Shown here one piece after another: positions 1 through 5,042 of a stretch of 6,926 bases of DNA. The position numbers and the translations under genes are program-made. The notes under the pieces are model-generated. The model saw only the letters and a program-made list of their open reading frames with translations, had not been told where the DNA came from and did not search any database. The stretch is from contig VGCB01000152.1 in assembly GCA_016870235.1 (NCBI GenBank), positions 1 through 6,926 on the forward strand. The letters are read 5' to 3'. Position 1 is the first letter of the stretch, and every line of letters begins with the position of its first letter. The stretch is from Actinomycetota bacterium (lineage in GTDB: Bacteria; Actinomycetota; Thermoleophilia; Gaiellales; Gaiellaceae).

Positions 1-57
1 CCCGTTCGCGCCGACGCGGTAGCGAGCGGCACCGCCGCGGCGCACCGGTCGCACGAC

Positions 58-98
58 GAGCGCCGGGCCGGTGTCGCGTGGACACGGCCCGGGCGCTC
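58..98. terminator. Strong GC-rich hairpin downstream of the PadR-TrmO gene
   Basis: Bases 58-75 and 81-98 form an inverted repeat of 18 nt per arm (GAGCGCC...GTGTC against GACAC...GGGCGCTC) with one bulged base in each arm and a 5-nt loop (76-80). It lies about 30 nt past the stop codon of the minus-strand regulator gene. It has no T tract on either side, which is common for hairpin terminators of high-GC actinobacteria. It may serve both directions, because a + strand frame closes with a stop at 20-22, but too little of that frame is present to call a gene. The remainder of 1-128 shows nothing else I can support. Confidence 0.5.
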
Positions 99-128
99 GC
101 CGGTCGATGAGAGCGATGCCGGACGCAG

Positions 129-1166
129 CTACCGCCGACTGCGTGGCGCGAAGCGGCCGTCGGAGGCGCGCTCGAACACGCGACCGGCGCGCTGCTCGAA
201 CCACCCTGCGCGCACGGGCCCGCGCGGCCGGTCGAAGAGCGGCACGTAGGGCTTCAGGTCGAGCACCGGCGTCCCGTCCAGCAGGTCGCTGCCTGCCACC
301 GTGATGCCATCCGGGTCGACGGAGAGGAGGGCGCAGAGCGACAGCCCGATGGGATTCGGCCGGTGGGGCGAGCGCGTCGCGAGCGTGCCGCGGCGCCGGT
401 CGTCGAGGAACGGCTCGACCGTCTCCTCCCAGCCCGCGGACTCGTGGAGGTGGCTCACGACCCAGACGTGCGAGAACCCGTCGAGGTCGACGAGGCAGCC
501 GCGATGCGGCTCGCTGAGGACGATCCGTGTCGGCCCGTGGTCGTCCGCGAGCGGCTGCAACGGCATCCCCTCGAGCGAGGCGTGTGGCGATCTGACCGTC
601 CCGATCGCGTAGTACGTGACCGGCTCGGCCGCCCGGCGCTCGATCAGCGCCTCCACGAACGCGCGCGCGGAGCGGGCGTTCGCGAGCCGCCAGAGCGCGG
701 TCGGCTCGCCGCCGTCCGTGCCCCCGGCCGTCTTCGCCAGCAGCCGCTCGCTCCGCTCGAGCGCCCGCAGCTGCCGCTCGAGCAGCGGTGCGACCTCCTT
801 CCTCGACCGCTCGAGGAGCCGGAGCTTGAGCAGCAGCTCCGTCCGGAGATCGCGGACGTGCCCGACGGGTCGGGCAAGCCAGCGACGGAGGGCACTGCGG
901 CCGCTCCCCGTGATCGCCACGGGAGTGCGGTCCGGCCCGGCCCGGCTCGGCGCGGGCGCGAGGTCGGCGACGTACCCGTGCGATCGGAGCGCGGCCAGGG
1001 CGCGGTAGACGAGCGGCCGGCTCACCGACCAGATGCGACCGAGGTCGCTCTCCGACGAGAGCTCCCTGGCGACGCCCCAGCCGTGGGCCTCGCGCTCCGC
1101 GACGACGCCGAGCACAGCCCACTCGGTCAGTGAGAGCTCGGTGCGGGCGGGGCGTGGCATCCGCAT
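129..1166 (-). CDS. PadR-family regulator fused to a TrmO/TsaA-type methyltransferase domain
   Basis: This 345-residue protein has two domains. Residues about 11-180 are a PadR-type regulator: a winged helix beginning LSLTEWAVLG, with the recognition-helix region around SVSRPLVYRALAAL (48-60), then a helical C-terminal part (SALRRWLARPV at 91-101, KLRLLER at 114-120) that normally dimerises. Residues about 183-312 match TrmO/TsaA: IGTVRSP (188-194), the glycine-rich start of the sheet, LDGFSHVWV (228-236), ATRSPHRPNPIGLS (263-276) and DLLDGTPVLDLKPYVP (294-309). TrmO uses S-adenosylmethionine to N6-methylate t6A37 of certain tRNAs. Whether this copy is catalytic or a ligand sensor is unknown. 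The PPR-GGN segment of classical TrmO appears reduced to a short linker before ATRSP. The gene is divergent from modA with about 24 bp between them, so control of modABC is a reasonable inference. A second ATG two codons in (1160) is an alternative start; neither has a clear Shine-Dalgarno. Confidence 0.85.
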   Translation of the reverse strand: MRMPRPARTELSLTEWAVLGVVAEREAHGWGVARELSSESDLGRIWSVSRPLVYRALAALRSHGYVADLAPAPSRAGPDRTPVAITGSGRSALRRWLARPVGHVRDLRTELLLKLRLLERSRKEVAPLLERQLRALERSERLLAKTAGGTDGGEPTALWRLANARSARAFVEALIERRAAEPVTYYAIGTVRSPHASLEGMPLQPLADDHGPTRIVLSEPHRGCLVDLDGFSHVWVVSHLHESAGWEETVEPFLDDRRRGTLATRSPHRPNPIGLSLCALLSVDPDGITVAGSDLLDGTPVLDLKPYVPLFDRPRGPVRAGWFEQRAGRVFERASDGRFAPRSRR

Positions 1167-1203
1167 GTAGGCTAGCCGCTGGTAGTCAATATGTTTCTAC
1201 TCG
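1160..1203. promoter_or_regulatory. Compact divergent control region between the regulator and modA
   Basis: Only 24 bp (1167-1190) separate the two divergent start codons, so promoters and operator must overlap coding sequence. It contains a perfect 8-bp palindrome, GGCTAGCC (1170-1177), a candidate half or core of an operator. Possible TAnnnT-type -10 elements are TATGTT at 1190-1195 (+), which would place transcription start at the in-frame GTG 1203, and TAGCCT at 1174-1169 (-). Neither gene has a Shine-Dalgarno here, so leaderless or near-leaderless transcripts are likely. The ATGT-N8-ACAT pattern known for some PadR proteins is not seen. The element assignments are guesses from spacing. 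Confidence 0.35.
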
Positions 1204-1961
1204 TGCGTTCCTCCCTCCGTGCCGCCGCCCTCGCGCTGCTGCTCGGCGGTGCCCTCCTCGCCTTCGCCGGGAGCGGCGTCGGTGGTGCGCGCGCCGACCG
1301 GCTGACGGTGTTCGCCGCGTCGTCGCTGACCGGGGCCTTCGAGGCCCACGATCCGGGCGCGCGCTACAGCTTCGGCAGCTCCGGCACGCTCGAGACGCAG
1401 ATCCGGCTCGGCGCGCCCGCCGACCTCTTCGCGTCGGCGAGCCCCCGGAACACGCAGCGCCTCTTCGCAGAGGGGCTCGTCGACAAGCCTGTGGTCTTCG
1501 CCTCGAACCGCCTCGCGCTGATCGTCCCGCGCGCGAACCCCGCCGGGCTGCGAACGGTCGCCGACCTCCGCTCCAGGCCCGTCAGGCTCGTGATCGCCGG
1601 CGAGGCCGTGCCTGCCGGGGCGTACGCGGTCGCGGTGCTCGGCCGGCTCGGTCTGGAGGACGTGCTGGCCAAGGTCGTCAGCCGCGAGCCCGACGTCAAG
1701 GCCGTGACGGCGAAGGTGGCGCTCGGCCAGGCCGACGCCGGCCTCGTGTACGCGACCGACGTCCGCGCGGTGAGCGACAAGGTGCTAGTGATCCCGCTTC
1801 CGGCGCGGGCGCAGCCGGACGTCCGCTACGAGATCGCGGTCGTGGGGCGCTCGCCGAGGAAGGCGGCGGCGCGCGCCTGGATCCGTGGGCTCCTCTCGCC
1901 GCGCGGGCAGGCAGCGCTCCGTCGAGCCGGCTTCCTGCCGGTCCTGAAGGAGCCGTCGTAG
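1191..1961 (+). CDS. modA: Molybdate ABC transporter substrate-binding protein ModA
   Basis: This protein is exported and captures molybdate (or tungstate) for the ModBC importer. Its 256 residues are the usual ModA size. It begins with a basic n-region and a hydrophobic stretch (about 11-29), ending in an ARA-type signal peptidase I site near residue 35. No lipobox cysteine is present, which is unusual for a monoderm binding protein, where lipid anchoring is common. The mature part shows the ModA hallmarks: LTVFAASSLTGAF (38-50), FGSSGTLETQI (61-71) with oxyanion-binding serines, GAPADLFASA (75-83), VPAGAYA (140-146), and the late DVKAVTAKVALGQADAGLVYATD block (168-190) that closes the binding site. 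The start used is ATG 1191; GTG 1203 in the same frame would keep a good signal peptide and fits a leaderless transcript. The stop at 1959-1961 overlaps the beginning of modB, showing operon coupling. Confidence 0.92.
   Translation: MFLLVRSSLRAAALALLLGGALLAFAGSGVGGARADRLTVFAASSLTGAFEAHDPGARYSFGSSGTLETQIRLGAPADLFASASPRNTQRLFAEGLVDKPVVFASNRLALIVPRANPAGLRTVADLRSRPVRLVIAGEAVPAGAYAVAVLGRLGLEDVLAKVVSREPDVKAVTAKVALGQADAGLVYATDVRAVSDKVLVIPLPARAQPDVRYEIAVVGRSPRKAAARAWIRGLLSPRGQAALRRAGFLPVLKEPS
1947..1952 (+). promoter_or_regulatory. Shine-Dalgarno for modB inside the modA 3' end
   Basis: AAGGAG lies 5 nt before the in-frame GTA at 1958, normal spacing for a ribosome binding site. No ATG, GTG or TTG follows at a usable distance in the modB frame. 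It is the main reason for placing the modB start at 1958 despite the non-standard codon. Confidence 0.5.
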
Positions 1962-2791
1962 ACAGGCTCTTCAGAGGCGCCGTCGGGGTCGCGACCGGCG
2001 TTGCGCTCGCCTTCCTGCTCCTGCCGATCGTGGCGATCTTCCTGCAGATCCCGCCGGGCGACCTCGTCTCGGCGCTCGGCAGCGACGCCGCCACGGACGC
2101 GCTCCGCGTGACGGCGGAGACGACGGCGATCGCGATGGCGGCGATCCTCCTCGTCGGCACGCCTGCCGCCTACTGGCTGGCGACGCGGCGGTCGCGGCTA
2201 CGGGACGTGCTCGTGACGCTCGTCGAGCTGCCGCTCGTGCTGCCGCCGGCGGTGGCCGGGATCGGGCTCCTGGCCGCGTTCGCGCGTCTCGGCCTGCTCG
2301 GCGGGACGTTCGACGCCCTCGGGCTCGAGATCGCCTTCACGAAGATCGCGGTGGTCTTCGCCGTCGTCTTCGTCGCGAGCCCGTTCTACGTCCGCACCGC
2401 GATCGCGGCCTTCGAGGGCCTCGATCCCGCGCTTCCCGGTGCGGCGCGCACGCTCGGCGCCGGGCCGGCGAAGGTCTTCCTTCGCGTGGCGCTGCCGCTC
2501 GCGGCCGGCGGGCTCGGCGCCGGCTCGGCGCTCGCGTTCGCCCGCGCCGTGGGCGAGTTCGGCGCCACGATCATGTTCGCCGGGTCGCTCCAGGGCGTCA
2601 CGCAGACGCTCTCGACCGCGATCTACGAGCAGTTCGATGCCGATCTCGACGTCGCGCTCGCGATCGGCGCGCTGCTCGTGGCCTCCAGCGCAGTCACCCT
2701 CGTGTCCTTCAAGCTCCTCGTCCGATGGCGCTCCGACTCTCGTTCGCCCACCCTCTTCGCACCGTCGCCGCCTCCGTCGAGCTCGAGGTAG
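1958..2791 (+). CDS. modB: Molybdate ABC transporter permease ModB
   Basis: This is the membrane channel subunit of the molybdate importer. From 1958 it encodes 277 residues with about five to six hydrophobic helices: about 8-30, 51-74, 85-110, 127-150, 181-208 and 232-255. The permease coupling loop to the ATPase is recognisable at 160-181 (GAARTLGAG...LRVALPL, the EAA motif). The segment VGEFGATIMFAGS (198-210) is typical of the ModB/CysTW-type permeases. The frame is open far upstream, but that part is out-of-frame modA and not protein-like. No ATG/GTG/TTG lies near the expected start. The strong Shine-Dalgarno points to GTA 1958, giving (M)DRLFRGAV directly before helix 1. The first standard codon, GTG 2030, would cut helix 1 in half. 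The polar serine/proline tail from about residue 258 overlaps modC by 67 bp. Confidence 0.88.
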   Translation, partial: VDRLFRGAVGVATGVALAFLLLPIVAIFLQIPPGDLVSALGSDAATDALRVTAETTAIAMAAILLVGTPAAYWLATRRSRLRDVLVTLVELPLVLPPAVAGIGLLAAFARLGLLGGTFDALGLEIAFTKIAVVFAVVFVASPFYVRTAIAAFEGLDPALPGAARTLGAGPAKVFLRVALPLAAGGLGAGSALAFARAVGEFGATIMFAGSLQGVTQTLSTAIYEQFDADLDVALAIGALLVASSAVTLVSFKLLVRWRSDSRSPTLFAPSPPPSSSR

Positions 2792-3759
2792 CGGACGGCG
2801 AGACGGTCGCGCTCGTCGGCCCCTCGGGGGCCGGGAAGACGACCGTGCTGCGCGTGATCGCGGGGCTGCTGACGCCGCGGGAAGGACGCGTCGCGCTCGG
2901 CGACCGCACGTGGCTCGACACCGTTGCCGGCGTTGACCTCCCGCCCGAGCGCCGCCGGGTCGGCTACCTCTTCCAGGAGTACGCGCTGTTCCCGCACCTC
3001 GACGTCCTCGCCAACGTCCGCTTCGGGGCTCGGAACGGGGGCACGGTCGAGCAGCTGCTCGAGCGGTTCCGGATCGCGCACCTGGCCCGCGCCCGGATCG
3101 GGGAGCTCTCCGGGGGCGAGCGTCAGCGCGTCGCGCTCGCGCGGGCTCTCGCGACCGATCCGGGCGTGCTGCTCCTCGACGAGCCGCTGTCGGCGCTCGA
3201 CGCGCACACGAAGGCGGCCGTCCGGCTCGAGCTCCACGAGCTCCTGCGCGACCTCGCGCTGCCGACCGTGCTCGTCACCCACGACTTCGAGGACGCCGCC
3301 GCGCTCGCGGATCGGGTCGGCGTCGTCGTCGACGGGAGGATCCTGCAGCAGGGCACCGCGGCGGATCTCGTGGCCATGCCCGCGGATCCCTTCGTGGCGT
3401 CGTTCACCGGTGCGACGATCCTCGAGGGCGTCGCCCGACCCGGCCCGAGCGGGCTCACCGAGGTCGTCCTCGACCGCGGCGGCACCGTCTGGAGCACCGA
3501 CCCGGGCGCCGGGCGCGTGGTCCTCGCCGTCTACCCGTGGGAGGTCTCGCTCTCGCGCGATCTGTCCGGCGACTCCGCCGTCAACCACGTCCGCGCGCCG
3601 ATCGTGACGCTCGTGCCCGTCGGCAACCGGGTGCGGGCGCGGGTAGGGCCGCTCGTGGCCGAGGTGACTACCGCCTCCGCCGAGCGGCTCGGCCTCGCGG
3701 TCGGCGAGGTGGTCGTCGCGTCGTTCAAGGCGACTGCGACGCGGGTGCTACCGCTGTAG
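2725..3759 (+). CDS. modC: Molybdate ABC transporter ATP-binding protein ModC
   Basis: This is the cytoplasmic ATPase that drives molybdate import through ModB. Its 344 residues match the usual ModC length. It shows Walker A GPSGAGKTT (32-40), a Q-loop FQEYALFPH (83-91, Q84), signature LSGGERQRVALARAL (128-142), Walker B VLLLDEP (148-154) with D-loop SALD, and the switch histidine in VTHD (184-187). Residues about 285-344 form a TOBE-type domain (VRAPIVTLVPVGNRVRARV...), which in ModC binds the oxyanion and can inhibit transport when molybdate is plentiful. The ATG at 2725 lies inside modB and lacks a strong Shine-Dalgarno, so translation is probably coupled to modB. It is last in the operon and is followed within 11 nt by a hairpin. 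A sulfate or tungstate specificity cannot be excluded from sequence alone, but ModA and the regulator context favour molybdate. Confidence 0.92.
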   Translation: MALRLSFAHPLRTVAASVELEVADGETVALVGPSGAGKTTVLRVIAGLLTPREGRVALGDRTWLDTVAGVDLPPERRRVGYLFQEYALFPHLDVLANVRFGARNGGTVEQLLERFRIAHLARARIGELSGGERQRVALARALATDPGVLLLDEPLSALDAHTKAAVRLELHELLRDLALPTVLVTHDFEDAAALADRVGVVVDGRILQQGTAADLVAMPADPFVASFTGATILEGVARPGPSGLTEVVLDRGGTVWSTDPGAGRVVLAVYPWEVSLSRDLSGDSAVNHVRAPIVTLVPVGNRVRARVGPLVAEVTTASAERLGLAVGEVVVASFKATATRVLPL

Positions 3760-3769
3760 TGCCGCTGCT

Positions 3770-3791
3770 GCAGCGAGCGCGTCCTCGCTGC
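3770..3791. terminator. Hairpin just after modC
   Basis: A perfect 8-bp stem, GCAGCGAG (3770-3777) with CTCGCTGC (3784-3791), closes a 6-nt loop 10 nt past the modC stop. There is no T tract. It probably ends or stabilises the 3' end of the modABC transcript. Confidence 0.45.
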
Positions 3792-3861
3792 GTGTCCGAC
3801 GCCGGCTCGACGCTCCGCCCCGCCCGAGGGACACGCCGCCGCACTGGCGCCCGCGGGCGGT

Positions 3862-3882
3862 CGCTGACCGAGGCGGTCAGCG
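3862..3882. terminator. Hairpin between convergent genes, overlapping the hydrolase stop codon
   Basis: A perfect 9-bp stem, CGCTGACCG (3862-3870) with CGGTCAGCG (3874-3882), closes a 3-nt loop. The minus-strand hydrolase stop (TGA, complement of 3877-3879) sits within the right arm. Its symmetry and its position between modC and the convergent hydrolase gene suggest a two-way terminator. No T tract follows on either strand. Confidence 0.5.
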
Positions 3883-4554
3883 CGTGCCGACCGCTTCCCG
3901 GAGGCCCTGGAGGTAGGAGGTCACGTCGGCGGACGTCGTCACCTCGGCATAGCGGCGGTGGACGTCGCGCAGGTTCGACTCGTGCGCGTCGCGGCCCTGG
4001 TCGCCGACGCACTCCTCCGGCACGATCGTCCGGAAGCCGTACGAGAAGGCGTCCACGATCGTCGCCCGCACGCAGCCCGACGTCGTGCAGCCGGTCACGA
4101 TCACCGTGTCGCGCTGGAGCGCCGTCAGCAGCGAGATCAATGGCGTCCCATGGAAGAACGACGGCCACTTCTTCGGCAGCAGCGTGTCCCCGTCGTTCCA
4201 GAGCCGTTCATCGACCTGCGCCCAGCGGGAGCCGGGCGTGATCTCGGCGCAGGACGGCAGCTTGATCGTCCAGTGGCCGAGCTCCTTCTCGTCCTTCCAC
4301 TCGAGGACCGTGTGGAACACCGGCACCCCCGCCGCCCGCGCGACGCCGAGGAGCTCGGCCGTGTTCACGGTGGCGCGCTCGATCAGCTCGGCGCCGCCGA
4401 AGGCGAAGCTCGGATCGGTGAAGGCGTACTGGAGGTCGACGACGAGCACGGCAGGGCGTGCGCCGGGCTCGATGCGGGCCTGGCCGTAGCCGCGCTTCAC
4501 CCAAGGGTCGGTTGTCGGGTCGAGCTCGATCGTGATCGCAGGCTCCTCTCTCAA
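3877..4554 (-). CDS. Isochorismatase-like cysteine hydrolase (N-carbamoylsarcosine/maleamate amidohydrolase type)
   Basis: This is a cytoplasmic amidohydrolase of the cysteine hydrolase superfamily that releases ammonia from a small amide. The fold and catalytic triad are visible: Asp40 in AVLVVDLQYAF (35-45), Lys129 (or 128) in LPKKWPSFFHGTPL (126-139), and the nucleophile Cys161 in TGCTTSGCVRATIVDA (154-169). The following SYGFRTIVPEECVGD (171-185) and the HESNLRDVHRRYAEV block (191-205) are typical of N-carbamoylsarcosine amidase and the maleamate hydrolase NicF. The exact substrate cannot be read from sequence. From TTG 4554 it has 225 residues. However, AGGAG at 4547-4543 lies inside that reading and is ideally placed, 6 nt ahead, for ATC at 4536, giving (M)TIELDPTTD. 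The true start is therefore uncertain by six codons. It probably forms an operon with the ABM-family gene 60 nt upstream. Confidence 0.85.
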   Translation of the reverse strand: MREEPAITIELDPTTDPWVKRGYGQARIEPGARPAVLVVDLQYAFTDPSFAFGGAELIERATVNTAELLGVARAAGVPVFHTVLEWKDEKELGHWTIKLPSCAEITPGSRWAQVDERLWNDGDTLLPKKWPSFFHGTPLISLLTALQRDTVIVTGCTTSGCVRATIVDAFSYGFRTIVPEECVGDQGRDAHESNLRDVHRRYAEVTTSADVTSYLQGLREAVGTR

Positions 4555-4614
4555 GGGGTGTCTCGCAACGTTAGACCGGAACCGCTCTTCGCACCATGCG
4601 TGCTGAAGCAGGCG

Positions 4615-4914
4615 TCAGAACGGAGCGACGCCCGCCACCTCGTAGACCTTGAAGTCGAGTGGCCCGGCAAGGGCCTCGGAGAAGAACGCGAGGAACTCGG
4701 CGACGTGCGCGGTCGCGAGGTGCGCATCGAGGTACGCCCGGCTCTCCCACTCCTCGAAGGCGTGGAGCACCTGCGGTCGCTCGACGTCGCGGTAGAAGGC
4801 GTACGAGATGCACCCGGCCTCGGCGCGGGTTGCTGCGTGGAGGTCAGGCAGGCGATCGAGCGCCTCGTCGATGCGTTCCTCGTGCAAGGTGGCGGTTCCA
4901 GCGACGATGATCAT
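4615..4914 (-). CDS. ABM-family (putative quinol monooxygenase, YgiN-like) protein
   Basis: This 99-residue protein has the dimeric ferredoxin-like ABM fold, whose members oxidise quinols or aromatic polyketides without cofactors, or handle other small molecules. Visible features are strand 1 IIVAGTATL (2-10), the helix EERIDEALDRLPDLHAATR (12-30), GCISYAFYRDV (34-44), then VLHAFEEWESRAYLDAHLATAH (49-70) with the paired histidines common to the family, and the closing strand FKVYEVAG (88-95). The ATG at 4914 is chosen because GAGGAG (4925-4920) stands 5 nt before it; the frame is open further upstream without a ribosome site. It is the first gene of a likely two-gene unit with the cysteine hydrolase, which suggests joint breakdown of a ring or amide compound. 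An IS256-type element ends 78 bp upstream and may have displaced the native promoter. The substrate is unknown. Confidence 0.8.
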   Translation of the reverse strand: MIIVAGTATLHEERIDEALDRLPDLHAATRAEAGCISYAFYRDVERPQVLHAFEEWESRAYLDAHLATAHVAEFLAFFSEALAGPLDFKVYEVAGVAPF

Positions 4915-4992
4915 GGCCTCTCCTCTTCCCGGGATTTGCGCTGGCGCCACTCTTGCAGACCTCACCGCCACGCGCCGAAGCGTCGTTCAGCC

Positions 4993-5025
4993 GAGGATGT
5001 CCCGTTTGCCGTGGATTTTCGGCGG
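4993..5025 (+). repeat. Left terminal inverted repeat of the IS256-type element
   Basis: It reads inward GAGGATGTCCCGTTTGCCG and continues to 5025. It matches the right end at 23 of 33 positions without gaps, best over the outer 13 bases (12 identical). A CGGCGGTCC block (5023-5031) is also shared, with a 4-nt offset. Confidence 0.65.
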
Positions 5026-5042
5026 CGGTCCGGGTGTGATGG

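Noticed and set aside
1..57. Possible end of a + strand gene (stop at 20-22) or a minus-strand frame entering from the left
   Set aside because: Six codons, or an open frame without a start, are too little to support a gene.
363..1133. Long + strand frame opposite the PadR-TrmO gene
   Set aside because: Arg/Pro/Glu-rich shadow; the minus strand encodes two recognisable domains over the same DNA.
1130..1957. Upstream extension of the modB frame from 1130
   Set aside because: It is out-of-frame modA and antisense regulator DNA, not protein-like. The real permease begins about 1958.
2623..3588. Long minus-strand frame opposite modC
   Set aside because: It mirrors modC codons, shows no domain, and modC has every ABC ATPase motif.
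3791..3835. CGTGTCC / GGACACG inverted repeat
   Set aside because: The loop of about 31 nt makes it a weak structure compared with the two nearby hairpins.
3877..4914. A nicotinate degradation cluster (maleamate amidase with Mo-dependent hydroxylase supply)
   Set aside because: Only one possibly related hydrolase is present. No Mo hydroxylase or other pathway gene is in the window, and modABC is on the opposite strand with terminators between.
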